Part shown: piece after piece, positions 1 to 8,087 of the stretch
Layout of the letters: the number at the start of each line of letters is the position of its first letter
Numbering within the stretch: position 1 is the first letter of the stretch
NCBI GenBank assembly: GCA_030533385.1
Contig: JAUNJG010000012.1
Coordinates: 1 to 48,792 of the forward strand
Length of the DNA: 48,792 nucleotides
Direction of reading: 5' to 3'
Source of the DNA: Eubacteriales bacterium
Lineage (GTDB): Bacteria; Bacillota; Clostridia; Lachnospirales; Lachnospiraceae
Notes under the pieces: model-generated
What the model saw: only the letters and a program-made list of their open reading frames with translations
What the model was told of the DNA's origin: nothing
Database searches by the model: none
Made by a program: the position numbers and the translations under genes

Positions 1-70
1 AACATTTGAAAGAAAAACAAAAGAAAAGTTGCCAACGTTTACTTGACACAAACCGCCGGAAATGACGAGG

Positions 71-99
71 TGTACTTGATGATTTTCTTGTGGTATCAT
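71..99 (+). promoter_or_regulatory. candidate promoter of the first gene
   Basis: An extended -10 element (TG at 91-92, then TATCAT at 94-99) lies about 25 bases before the start codon at 125. The base string 17 bases upstream, TGTACT, is a poor -35 box, so the extended -10 would carry most of the recognition. Start-site mapping has not been done. Confidence 0.35.
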
Positions 100-124
100 A
101 CATAGGAAAGGTCAGGAGGTTTCT

Positions 125-838
125 ATGGAAGACAAAAATCAAAATGCAAAGCCGGCGTTAAAACCGCTGCTGTCCATTTGTGCCTCTCTTTTTCTCGTGG
201 CGGCGGCCATCAGCATGGTGGCGGCTGTGAGGCTTTACTTAAAAGATAGAGAGTATACGGGGCCGGTGCCGAAAGCGGGAATAGAGCAGGCCGAAGAAGA
301 GGGAAGAGACAAGGACTATCTGGAATTGGATAAAAAGTTTAAGGGTAGTTATGTGATGATCTGCAATGTTTCTTCCGGGGGAGTCTGGGCTACCCGGGTG
401 CCGGGGAAGCGGGAGGAAGATTCCGTGGCTTTGTCCGACGGGCAGATTCTGAAAGCGGTGGAAAGAGGGGTCTGTGGAGGATCCGCCTACTATTTGCTGG
501 ATAACGGTCTGTATCTGAACGCAAGCGTCGCCCATGTGGAGCCGCTTGCCAGCTACACGGAACTGAGCGGTTATCTCGCCATCACTTATGTCAGTGCTTC
601 CGGCGTTCACTTGCGGGCCTGGGCAGACTTTGATGCCGATAACGTCGTCAAGTCCGTCTATGTGGGAGACAAGGTGCCGGTGAAGGCCAAGGTGGAGACA
701 GAAAAAGGAGATGCCGCCTTTTTGACAACAGAAGGGTTATATATTACGACGGACTCTCGATATTTGAACGATTATACATCTGTTCCCGAAGATGGGGCAG
801 TGGGATCTCAAATGGACAGCGAAGAGGAAAAACCATAA
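125..838 (+). CDS. membrane-anchored protein of unknown function
   Basis: I do not recognise this 237-residue protein. A short charged N-terminus is followed by one hydrophobic segment at about residues 15-37, which should act as an uncleaved anchor or signal anchor. The rest (about 200 residues) would then lie outside the membrane. It is rich in small beta-forming stretches and has no obvious catalytic motif or cysteine pair. The tail is acidic. The start is set by AGGAGG seven bases upstream. It is monocistronic: it is followed by an inverted-repeat block and then a tRNA with its own promoter. Confidence 0.7.
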   Translation: MEDKNQNAKPALKPLLSICASLFLVAAAISMVAAVRLYLKDREYTGPVPKAGIEQAEEEGRDKDYLELDKKFKGSYVMICNVSSGGVWATRVPGKREEDSVALSDGQILKAVERGVCGGSAYYLLDNGLYLNASVAHVEPLASYTELSGYLAITYVSASGVHLRAWADFDADNVVKSVYVGDKVPVKAKVETEKGDAAFLTTEGLYITTDSRYLNDYTSVPEDGAVGSQMDSEEEKP

Positions 839-852
839 AAACAGGCAAACAT

Positions 853-918
853 GCGCCCTATGCCTGATAATAGACGCTCTTCTTGGCAAGTAAACTTGCC
901 TTAAATATCGTCTATTAT
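853..918. repeat. 66-base palindromic repeat, copy 1
   Basis: The unit contains outer arms ATAATAGACG / CGTCTATTAT and an inner hairpin GGCAAG-taaa-CTTGCC. It is identical to copy 2 at 1028-1093. After the shared 66 bases this copy carries two extra bases (AT) before the closing CAGG arm, which breaks the perfect outer stem seen in copy 2. Confidence 0.85.
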
Positions 919-1027
919 ATCAGGTGATGGATGATATCCGTATAAAACGATTCAGTCCTGCCATCTCGGGTTTGCAGCTAACGCTGCTGTATGCTGCTGT
1001 CGCAGCAAAACCCTCGATTAGGGCGAA

Positions 1028-1093
1028 GCGCCCTATGCCTGATAATAGACGCTCTTCTTGGCAAGTAAACTTGCCTTAAATATCGTCTATTAT
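1028..1093. repeat. 66-base palindromic repeat, copy 2
   Basis: Same sequence as copy 1. Here the closing arm continues directly into CAGG, giving a perfect 14-base stem CCTGATAATAGACG / CGTCTATTATCAGG around the inner GGCAAG/CTTGCC hairpin. It lies about 40 bases upstream of the tRNA promoter. Confidence 0.85.
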
Positions 1094-1134
1094 CAGGCGC
1101 AGGGCTGAATCGTAAAAAAAAAAGAAAAAAGTAC

Positions 1135-1163
1135 TTGCTTTTTTGGGAAAGCCGTGATATAAT
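1135..1163 (+). promoter_or_regulatory. sigma-A promoter of tRNA-Leu
   Basis: TTGCTT (1135-1140), a 17-base spacer and TATAAT (1158-1163), with TG one base before the -10. The tRNA begins 35 bases after the -10 hexamer, as expected for a short 5' leader. Confidence 0.75.
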
Positions 1164-1197
1164 CAATTTCGTTGGTGAGCAAGAGACTTACCGAAAT

Positions 1198-1282
1198 GCA
1201 GACGTGGCGGAATTGGCATACGCGCTAGACTAAGGATCTAGTCCGGGCTAACTGGGTACGGGTTCAAGTCCCGTCGTCTGCA
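1198..1282 (+). tRNA. tRNA-Leu, anticodon AAG
   Basis: A complete long-variable-arm tRNA of 85 bases. The acceptor stem GCAGACG (1198-1204) pairs with CGTCTGC (1275-1281), with discriminator A at 1282 and no encoded CCA. The anticodon stem CTAGA/TCTAG encloses the loop CTAAGGA, giving anticodon AAG at 1232-1234, which reads CUU leucine codons (A34 is presumably deaminated to inosine by TadA). The T loop GGTTCAAGTCC is canonical. It has its own promoter and terminator. Confidence 0.95.
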
Positions 1283-1294
1283 CTAAGCAATGTA

Positions 1295-1328
1295 GATCCG
1301 AGCATCGAGAGGTGTTCGGATTTTTTTG
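1295..1328 (+). terminator. rho-independent terminator of tRNA-Leu
   Basis: ATCCGAGCATC pairs with GGTGTTCGGAT (11 base pairs including G-T pairs) around a GAGA loop, followed by a run of T (1321-1327). Confidence 0.9.
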
Positions 1329-1373
1329 TGTTTTATCGCATTGCAAAATGAGCCGTTTTATTTAAGTTTGTAA

Positions 1374-1642
1374 ACTTTTGTAGAAACCAAAGCTCAGCTG
1401 AAAGCAATGGTGAGCGGGGCGATGGCCAAACACGTCTTGCCATATTTCGAGAAAAAGGGTATACTACTTAGGCAGACGGGAAATATCCGAACGTAATTAA
1501 AAGATATAATGCAAAACATTCACAGGGCTTTAAATCATGTCATTCGAGAAGTCTGATACAGTTTCATCCGGCCAATGCGGCAGAGTTACCATTCATAATA
1601 AAATACAAGATAGACTTCTATGCATTGTATTTTGAGAGATAG
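1374..1642 (+). pseudogene. possible gene remnant in the tRNA-uup gap
   Basis: The 482 bases between the tRNA and the next gene contain no convincing gene. Two overlapping open stretches lie here: frame one from 1374 to 1496, including MVSGAMAKHVLPYFEKK-like residues, and a second frame from 1472 to 1642 that continues about where the first stops. Both have protein-like composition, and together they could be a frameshifted remnant of about 85 residues. I recognise no family, and neither has a good ribosome binding site, so the call is weak. Chance open frames are the alternative. Confidence 0.2.
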
Positions 1643-1764
1643 CTGAGAGCCTTTGAGAGAAGAGTTCCCGGCTGTTTTTGTTTTAAATAAAAATTTTTAG
1701 GAGGCCGGCATCCCATCGGAGGTTGACGGTTTTATACAAAGGATACAAATGTTTGGAGGAAACC

Positions 1765-3621
1765 ATGAGCATAATTAATGTAGAACATATTTCAAAACTG
1801 TACGGGGACAGAATGGTATTGGAGGATTTGTCCTGTAGTGTGGAATTTGGAGATAAAATAGGAATTATCGGAATCAATGGCATGGGGAAATCCACGTTGC
1901 TCCGCATGATGGCGGGAGAGGAAGAACCGGATAGCGGGAGCGTTATTTTTTCCAGAGGGCTGACGGTCGGATGGCTGCCGCAAAATCCTGAATTTCGGGA
2001 GGAAGAAACGGTCTTTTCTTATGTCTGTCAGGGGATGGAAGGAGATTATGGCCTGGAGAGTGAAGCGAAATCCATGTTGCAGATTATGGAATTGGATGAC
2101 TCTTCTCAGAGGATGGCAGCCCTGTCGGGCGGGCAGAAAAAAAGGGTGGCGCTTTGCCGGGTGCTGTTGCAAAAGGCGGATATTTTGATTTTGGACGAGC
2201 CGACGAACCATCTGGACAACCGGATGGCAGACTGGCTGGAGCGATTTTTGATACAATATAAAGGCGTTTTGCTTCTCGTGACCCACGATCGGTATTTTTT
2301 GGATCGGGTGACGAATAAAATCTGGGAGATTGACAGAGGGAGCCTGTACGAGTATGAAGCCAACTATTCCGGTTTTTTGGAAAAGAAGGCGCAGAGAGAA
2401 GAGATGGAGCAGGCCGCTGAAAGGAAGCGTCAGAGCGTGCTGCGAGTGGAGCTTCAGTGGGTAATGCGGGGAGCAAGGGCGAGAAGCACGAAGCAGAAAG
2501 CGAGATTGGAGCGATTTGAATATCTGCAAAATATGGATTCTCCCCAGAAGGCAAAGCAGGTGGAACTGGAAGCTGTTGGGACGAGACTTGGGAAAAAGAC
2601 GATTGAGGTGGAAGAAATTTCCAAAGCTTATGGGGAGAATCCGCTGTTTTCCGGATTTTCTTACATTTTTAAAAGGTATGACAGAATCGGTTTTGTAGGA
2701 AATAATGGGTGTGGAAAATCGACCCTGATGCGCATTTTGACTGGCCTGGAGGAGCCGGATAGCGGAATCATCTCCTGGGGAGAGACCGTAAAAATCGGCT
2801 ATTTTGCCCAGGAATGTGAGAGCATGGACGAGAGGCAGAGGGTGATTGATTATATACGGGATGAGGAGGAGTTTGTGAGGACGACGACGGGAAAGCTGTC
2901 TGCCTCCCGAATGCTGGAGCGGTTTTTGTTCACGCCGGATATGCAGTATACTTCTGTGTCCAAGCTGTCCGGAGGAGAGAGAAGAAGGTTGTATTTGCTG
3001 CGAATTTTGATGAGTTCTCCCAACGTTTTGATTTTGGATGAGCCGACCAATGATTTGGACATTGCAACCTTGCAGGTGTTAGAGCAGTTTTTGGATACTT
3101 TCCCCGGCATTGCCATTGTAGTTTCCCATGATCGCTATTTTCTTGACCGTGTGGCGGATAGAATTGCCTCCTTTGAAAACGGGAAAATTTGTGTTTATGA
3201 AGGGGGATATTCGGAGTATTTAGAAAAGAAAAAAGAATGCGACGGGGCGGAAGGGAAGATTTTTCATGTAGAGGGAAGCAGCCGCTTCCATGGCAGCAAA
3301 AAAAGCGGAGGTAAGGCTGAGGGCGAGGGAAAGAAGAATACATGGAAATCTCCGTCGAAAAAACTGCGGTTTACCTACATGGAACAAAAAGAATATGATA
3401 CGATAGATGAGGATATAGAGGCTTTGGAGGAAAAGCTGGCGCAAATCGAAAAAGAGATGACGGACAATGCGACAAATTTTGTAAAGCTGAATGAGTGGAT
3501 GAAGGAAAAAGAGGAGACGGAGCGTCTGCTGGAGGAAAAAACGGAGCGCTGGGTTTACCTTACGGAACTGATGGAAAGAATCGAGGAGCAAAAAAATGAA
3601 GACAGCACTCATCGCCTGTAA
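1765..3621 (+). CDS. ABC-F family ATPase, Uup-like
   Basis: A 618-residue soluble twin-ATPase without membrane segments, the ABC-F layout. Domain 1 has Walker A GINGMGKST (residues 36-44), signature LSGGQ (120-124) and DEPTNHLD (144-151). Domain 2 has GNNGCGKST, LSGGE and DEPTNDLDIATLQVLEQF; the last stretch is typical of Uup. A basic linker joins the domains, and the last 80 residues form a charged coiled coil, also Uup-like. ABC-F proteins act at the ribosome E site; Uup has also been tied to branched-DNA tolerance and ribosome assembly. The start follows GGAGG by seven bases; an earlier in-frame ATG at 1723 lacks that signal. The stop overlaps the next gene by 26 bases. Confidence 0.9.
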   Translation: MSIINVEHISKLYGDRMVLEDLSCSVEFGDKIGIIGINGMGKSTLLRMMAGEEEPDSGSVIFSRGLTVGWLPQNPEFREEETVFSYVCQGMEGDYGLESEAKSMLQIMELDDSSQRMAALSGGQKKRVALCRVLLQKADILILDEPTNHLDNRMADWLERFLIQYKGVLLLVTHDRYFLDRVTNKIWEIDRGSLYEYEANYSGFLEKKAQREEMEQAAERKRQSVLRVELQWVMRGARARSTKQKARLERFEYLQNMDSPQKAKQVELEAVGTRLGKKTIEVEEISKAYGENPLFSGFSYIFKRYDRIGFVGNNGCGKSTLMRILTGLEEPDSGIISWGETVKIGYFAQECESMDERQRVIDYIRDEEEFVRTTTGKLSASRMLERFLFTPDMQYTSVSKLSGGERRRLYLLRILMSSPNVLILDEPTNDLDIATLQVLEQFLDTFPGIAIVVSHDRYFLDRVADRIASFENGKICVYEGGYSEYLEKKKECDGAEGKIFHVEGSSRFHGSKKSGGKAEGEGKKNTWKSPSKKLRFTYMEQKEYDTIDEDIEALEEKLAQIEKEMTDNATNFVKLNEWMKEKEETERLLEEKTERWVYLTELMERIEEQKNEDSTHRL

Positions 3622-4279
3622 AACATTGGAAAAGGAAATAGAGAAGGTGTTGTCGGAGGAAAATCCATCCATAGATTACATTTTTTATGTGGCTTCCGGC
3701 CTGCACAATGCGACGCCCCGGCTTCAGGAGGCAATCAGAAATGAGATGGCAAAGCTGGAAGGACTTCAAGTAGAGCGTTTGTTGCTCTGTTTTGGATTGT
3801 GCGGCAACGTGGTGGAAGGGCTTGCGACGGGAGATTATGAGACGGTAATGCCAAAGACCGATGACTGCATTACCATGCTTTTAGGTTCCGCAGAGAGGCG
3901 GGCTGCCTTGGATGAGACGAGAAGAGGATATTTTCTGACGGAAGGGTGGTTGCAGGGGGAGGCAAATCTTCATAGAGAATATGAGAAAACGGTAAAGACT
4001 TATGGCAGAGAAATGGCGGATGAAATATATCGGCAAATTTTTGACGGCTATGATTATCTGTCCCTGATTGACACGGGCAGACAGGATTTTTCTTCTTTTT
4101 ATAAAGAAGGAGAAAAAATCGCCGAAGATTTTAAATTGCAGCCGTTTGCGCTGCGGGGAACTTTGGGGTGGTTAAGAGATTATCTGCTCCAGAGGCTGGA
4201 TGTTTTGAAAGATCAGGATAAGATTGTCATATATCCGCCTCACAGCTCTATGAGCTGGAAGGACTTTGTGAGAGAATAA
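3596..4279 (+). CDS. DUF1638 family protein
   Basis: A 227-residue soluble protein matching DUF1638 over its whole length. It has an N-terminal LIACKTLEKEI strand-helix, a LCFGLCGN motif, MPKTDDCITMLLGS in the middle, then GYFLTEGWLQ. The conserved Cys/Asp/His positions hint at metal or corrinoid-type chemistry, and the family occurs beside methyltransferase genes in methanogens and anaerobes, but no reaction is established. It starts inside the 3' end of the ABC-F gene (26-base overlap) behind a GAGGAG site, so the two are translationally coupled. The next gene follows after 33 bases, probably in the same operon. Confidence 0.85.
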   Translation: MKTALIACKTLEKEIEKVLSEENPSIDYIFYVASGLHNATPRLQEAIRNEMAKLEGLQVERLLLCFGLCGNVVEGLATGDYETVMPKTDDCITMLLGSAERRAALDETRRGYFLTEGWLQGEANLHREYEKTVKTYGREMADEIYRQIFDGYDYLSLIDTGRQDFSSFYKEGEKIAEDFKLQPFALRGTLGWLRDYLLQRLDVLKDQDKIVIYPPHSSMSWKDFVRE

Positions 4280-4312
4280 AGATAGTTGCAATAGCAGGAG
4301 GAAAGCGGACTG

Positions 4313-5641
4313 ATGAAGACAGAAGGAAATACCAGTAAAAAAAGGGCATTTGGCCCGACGGATATCATGCTGCCAAAGCAGGGAACGAATATGCAACGAT
4401 GGTCTGTGGTGGCCTGCGACCAGTTTACGAGTGAGCCGGAATATTGGGCAGAGACGGAGCGAATTGTGGGAAGAGCGCCGTCCACCCTTCGCATGATTTT
4501 GCCGGAAGTCTATCTGGATGGCCCCGAGGAAGAGGAGAGACTGGAAGACATTCGATTTTATATGAAAGAATACAAGGAAAAAGAGCTGTTTCAAGTCTAC
4601 GAAGAATCGATGATATATGTGGAGAGGACGGATAGCACGGGAAAACTCCGGGCTGGAATTGTGGGCTGCGTGGATCTGGAACAGTACGATTATCATAAGG
4701 GCAGTCGCTCTTTGATTAGAGCCACGGAAGCGACCGTGGTGGAGCGGATTCCCCCGAGAATCCGGGTGAGGAAGAATGCCCCGGTGGAGCTTCCTCACAT
4801 TATGCTCCTCATTGATGATAAAAAAAAGACGGTGGTAGAAGGATGCGAAAAATATAAAAAAGAGGATTGCCTGCTTTATGATTTTGACTTGATGCAGGGA
4901 GGAGGGCACCTAAAAGGATATCTGCTGGAAAAGGAGGCCCGGGAGGAAGTGCTGCTGGCTCTGGATAAAATGGAGGAGACGCAGAGGCGCATCGCCCAGC
5001 AGGTGGTAGCGGACAGTCCGGGGGCGAAGCCTTCCGTTCTCCTGTTTGCCGTGGGAGACGGCAATCACTCTCTGGCCTCTGCCAAGGAGTTTTATGAACA
5101 ACAAAAGGCGGAGCATCCCGAGAAAGATTTCTCCCGTCATCCTGCCAGATATGCCATGGTGGAACTGGTAAATCTGCACAGTCCTGCCCTGGAGTTTGAA
5201 GCCATCCATCGAATCGTCACGGGGGCTGATGTGGAAGATTTGATGAAAAATCTGATCGAGGCACTGGATTTGGTGGTACTGGAACAGGGAAGAGAGCCGG
5301 AAAAAGGGGAGCAGTCTTTTATTATTGTACAACAAGGGCGGGAAGACCGCAGAGTGGTTGTAAAAAAGCCGACCTCAAAATTGACGGTGGGAAGTCTCCA
5401 GAACTTCCTGGATGCTTACCAAAAGAGGAGCGGGATAAAAATGGATTACATTCACGGGGAAAATGCGGTGAGAACGCTGACTAAGAAGGAAGGCAGCCTG
5501 GGATTTTTATTGCCGGACATGAGAAAGGAAGAATTGTTCCTGACGGTGATGGCGGACGGAGCGCTGCCCCGGAAGACCTTTTCCATGGGACATGCCGAAG
5601 ATAAGCGATATTATACCGAATGTCGGAAAATACGGGAATAA
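4313..5641 (+). CDS. DUF1015 family protein
   Basis: A 442-residue soluble protein of the DUF1015 family. Recognisable segments are the N-terminal GPTDIMLPKQ, VVACDQFTSEPEYW, a VGDGNHSLASAKEFYE motif near residue 250 and a C-terminal GLLP-like FLLPDM region. The conserved GDGNHS/AK stretch resembles a nucleotide or phosphate site. In other bacteria the gene is often beside serine biosynthesis genes, but no activity is proven. The start follows AGGAGG by about 12 bases. It is the last gene of the rightward uup cluster and converges with the phosphofructokinase gene. Confidence 0.85.
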   Translation: MKTEGNTSKKRAFGPTDIMLPKQGTNMQRWSVVACDQFTSEPEYWAETERIVGRAPSTLRMILPEVYLDGPEEEERLEDIRFYMKEYKEKELFQVYEESMIYVERTDSTGKLRAGIVGCVDLEQYDYHKGSRSLIRATEATVVERIPPRIRVRKNAPVELPHIMLLIDDKKKTVVEGCEKYKKEDCLLYDFDLMQGGGHLKGYLLEKEAREEVLLALDKMEETQRRIAQQVVADSPGAKPSVLLFAVGDGNHSLASAKEFYEQQKAEHPEKDFSRHPARYAMVELVNLHSPALEFEAIHRIVTGADVEDLMKNLIEALDLVVLEQGREPEKGEQSFIIVQQGREDRRVVVKKPTSKLTVGSLQNFLDAYQKRSGIKMDYIHGENAVRTLTKKEGSLGFLLPDMRKEELFLTVMADGALPRKTFSMGHAEDKRYYTECRKIRE

Positions 5642-5675
5642 GGCTCTCCATCTAATCTAATAGAGGAAGAGCCTT
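5640..5675. terminator. hairpin between convergent genes
   Basis: AAGGCTCT (5640-5647) pairs perfectly with AGAGCCTT (5668-5675) in the gap between two convergent genes. Neither side has a T run longer than two, so termination would be weak. A second GGGGTG...CACCCC hairpin follows at about 5682-5705. Confidence 0.4.
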
Positions 5676-5712
5676 ATGAGAGGGGTGATCCGGTCGGTGC
5701 ACCCCGGATACC

Positions 5713-6954
5713 TTATCTTGATTTGTTGTCCAAAGTCAGGTGTCTTGGAAGACCTCCGGCATAGTATGGAAGGATGGTTCCGATAATCAGAGGACGGGCA
5801 TATTCCAAATATTTTTCACTCACATAAGTACCGTCATTGGTGATCCAGTCCCGGGGAACTTTGCGCTCCACGTTGGCGATTTCGTGAATGTCGTATTTGT
5901 TGTAGGAGACAAGGTAAGGCTCCCGGCTGACAACCTGGATGATGATCATCATTCCGGTGTGCCCCTGCATGGCTGCCTCACATGCCACATAGCCAACGTT
6001 GGTTGCCTCGTCAATGTCAACCCGGGAGGCAAGGTGGGTGGCGCATCGTTGCAAGGTGGAAAATTCGATGGCTCGTGACTTTAATCCCGTGGCTTCTGTC
6101 ACCTTGTTGGCGAGGAAAGAAGCGCAGCCGGAAAGCTGACGGTGACCGAAGGCGTCAACATAATCGGAAGCATTTCCAAGTTCGCATACGAAACGGCCGT
6201 CGGCCAGCCGGACTCCCTCGGAAACGGCGATGACAACCGAGCGTTTCTTCTCGGCAAGCTGTTTCACTTTTTCCATGAAAACATCTAAATCAAAAGGAAC
6301 TTCCGGAAGGTAAATCAAGTCGGGGCCGGAGCAGTCAGGACCTTTTGACAAGGCGGCGGCAGCGGTGAGCCATCCTGCATGTCTTCCCATGATTTCCACG
6401 ATGCACACAATAGGTTTGGATGCGCCAAAGCTTTCATTATCCCGGATAATTTCTTTCATGGCGGTTGCGATGTACTTGGCGGCGGAACCGTAACCCGGTG
6501 TGTGGTCGGTCAGAGGCAGATCGTTGTCGATGGTTTTTGGAACGCCCATGAACTTCTGCGGTTTATCTTTTAATGCCGCATAATCAGACAGCATTTTGAT
6601 GGTGTCCATGGAGTCATTTCCGCCGATGTAGAGAAAGTATTCGATGTTATACTTTTCCATGATGGCAAACATGCGATCATAAAGCGCCTCGTTGCCCTCG
6701 ATTGGCGGCAATTTGTAGCGGCAGGAGCCGAGGAAGGCAGACGGGGTGCGTTTTAACAAGGAGAGGTCGGAAGCGCAGGTGATATAGTCGCTGATATCAA
6801 TGATATCCTCGTTTAAAAATCCCTCGATTCCGTAATGCATTCCGTAAATTTTTCCGGCTCCATTTTTTTGTGCGGCGTTGATGACGCCTGCCAGGCTGGC
6901 GTTGATGACGGCCGTTGGCCCTCCCGATTGTCCGACAATTACATTTCCTTTCAT
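5713..6954 (-). CDS. PPi-dependent 6-phosphofructokinase
   Basis: A 413-residue phosphofructokinase that interconverts fructose 6-phosphate and fructose 1,6-bisphosphate in glycolysis. The residues that decide the phosphoryl donor point to pyrophosphate: GGNDS at 111-115 has Asp where ATP enzymes carry Gly, and PKTIDND at 139-145 has Lys where ATP enzymes carry Gly. The substrate motif MGRHAGW (189-195) is intact. The reaction is therefore expected to be reversible. The start has AGGAGG about 10 bases upstream, and a strong promoter lies at 7037-7065. It is monocistronic and convergent with the DUF1015 gene. Confidence 0.92.
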   Translation of the reverse strand: MKGNVIVGQSGGPTAVINASLAGVINAAQKNGAGKIYGMHYGIEGFLNEDIIDISDYITCASDLSLLKRTPSAFLGSCRYKLPPIEGNEALYDRMFAIMEKYNIEYFLYIGGNDSMDTIKMLSDYAALKDKPQKFMGVPKTIDNDLPLTDHTPGYGSAAKYIATAMKEIIRDNESFGASKPIVCIVEIMGRHAGWLTAAAALSKGPDCSGPDLIYLPEVPFDLDVFMEKVKQLAEKKRSVVIAVSEGVRLADGRFVCELGNASDYVDAFGHRQLSGCASFLANKVTEATGLKSRAIEFSTLQRCATHLASRVDIDEATNVGYVACEAAMQGHTGMMIIIQVVSREPYLVSYNKYDIHEIANVERKVPRDWITNDGTYVSEKYLEYARPLIIGTILPYYAGGLPRHLTLDNKSR

Positions 6955-7036
6955 GATATACTTTTCCTCCTTTTTGATGAATGTTTTTGTAAATGAATGG
7001 AAAGACCGTCACCAGCCTTTCCCTTCGCTTTCTACT

Positions 7037-7065
7037 ATTATAACAGTCTATTCGGCGACAGGCAA
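7037..7065 (-). promoter_or_regulatory. sigma-A promoter of the phosphofructokinase gene
   Basis: On the minus strand TTGCCT (7065-7060), a 17-base spacer and a perfect TATAAT (7042-7037). The leader to the ATG is about 75 bases. Confidence 0.75.
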
Positions 7066-7124
7066 ATGATTTGTGTGAATTGTGCAGCCTATTGTAGTCA
7101 GTCGTGGTTTTGAGGAGAGAATAT

Positions 7125-7154
7125 TTCGACTTTTGGGAAAAAAGATGGTATGAT
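7125..7154 (+). promoter_or_regulatory. candidate promoter of the phospholipase C-like gene
   Basis: TTCGAC (7125-7130), an 18-base spacer and TATGAT (7149-7154). It diverges from the phosphofructokinase promoter about 60 bases away. Confidence 0.5.
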
Positions 7155-7241
7155 AGTTTCAGAGATATCGCATTGTTCTCGCAGGAAAAGAGAACAATGG
7201 AGCCTGACAGGGAAAAATAATACGAAAAAAGAGGAGACATT

Positions 7242-8045
7242 ATGCCGACAACATACACACATTATGCTTATGGGCAGGAAGTATTTCAAAGATTAAGCCC
7301 GGAGCTAAGAAAACAGATACGACCTTATATGGGATATTATCACATCGGGGTTCATGGCCCTGACATCTTGTTTTATTATCGATCCTTTCGCAAAAACGGG
7401 ATGAACCAGTACGGCGTGAAGGTACATCAGGAACCGATGCGCTGTTTTTTAGAGTATGCCTTCTCTGTGTACGGGCGGCAGGATCACAAAGAGGAAGCCT
7501 TTGCTTATCTGGCAGGTTTCATGACCCATTATATTCTTGACAGCACCTGTCATCCTTATATCAGAAAGAGGATTCGGGAAACTGGAATCAGCCACGCGGA
7601 GATTGAGACGGATTGGGATTACCTTATGATGAAAAAATATGGCAAAAATCCGCTGCATTACAAGGCGGCGCGTCACATTCACACGGACAGGAGGAAGGCG
7701 GAGGTCATTGCGCCCTACTATAAAAAAAGTCCGGGACAGATTCAAGAGGGACTGCGCTACATGAAGTTTATTTTGAATCATGTCTTTCATTCTCATTTTG
7801 GAGCCAAGAGGGAGCTGTCCTCCCTGATTAATCGGTATTTTCTGGGAGGTCGGAGCAGCTTTCCTCACTATTTTAGAAAAAAAAGAATGAATCCCCAAAA
7901 TGAGCAGACGTGTCGCAGATTGTCCGAATACTATCGGGAGAGCATCCCGCTCTGCGCTCGAATGATAACGGAGCTTCACGAGGCTCTTTGCATCGATGAC
8001 AGAAGTTTTTGCAGGAAGAAACGGTTTAATCAGAATTTTTCCTGA
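7242..8045 (+). CDS. zinc-dependent phospholipase C family protein
   Basis: A 267-residue protein with the histidine-rich layout of the zinc-dependent phospholipase C fold: a THYAYG motif near the N-terminus, GVHGPDILFYY near residue 40, then MTHYILDSTCHPY around residue 100. These His/Asp positions are the expected zinc ligands. No signal peptide is visible, so the protein probably stays in the cytoplasm, unlike secreted toxins of the fold. Its substrate is unknown. The start follows GAGGAG by seven bases. It lies 42 bases before the carboxypeptidase-like gene, in the same direction. Confidence 0.82.
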   Translation: MPTTYTHYAYGQEVFQRLSPELRKQIRPYMGYYHIGVHGPDILFYYRSFRKNGMNQYGVKVHQEPMRCFLEYAFSVYGRQDHKEEAFAYLAGFMTHYILDSTCHPYIRKRIRETGISHAEIETDWDYLMMKKYGKNPLHYKAARHIHTDRRKAEVIAPYYKKSPGQIQEGLRYMKFILNHVFHSHFGAKRELSSLINRYFLGGRSSFPHYFRKKRMNPQNEQTCRRLSEYYRESIPLCARMITELHEALCIDDRSFCRKKRFNQNFS

Positions 8046-8087
8046 AAGTTATGATACACTGTGATAGACAAAGGAGGAATCCATTTG

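Larger units (their letters stand above)
842..1112. repeat. intergenic block of nested inverted repeats (REP/MITE-like)
   Basis: This stretch between the first gene and the tRNA is almost entirely palindromic. It holds two identical 66-base units (853-918 and 1028-1093). Between them are a GGGTTTGCAGC...GCAAAACCC imperfect hairpin (about 966-1011) and a TAGGGCG-aag-CGCCCTA palindrome (about 1018-1034). CGATTCAGTCCTGC at 950-963 is complementary, with one mismatch, to 1099-1112, so the second unit sits inside a larger stem. No reading frame is supported. The pattern resembles REP or small non-autonomous IR elements; transcription termination is another possible role. Confidence 0.75.

Noticed and set aside
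1792-2529. 245-codon minus-strand open frame inside the ABC-F gene
   Set aside because: The plus strand encodes clear Walker and signature motifs; the antisense frame has a biased composition typical of a shadow.
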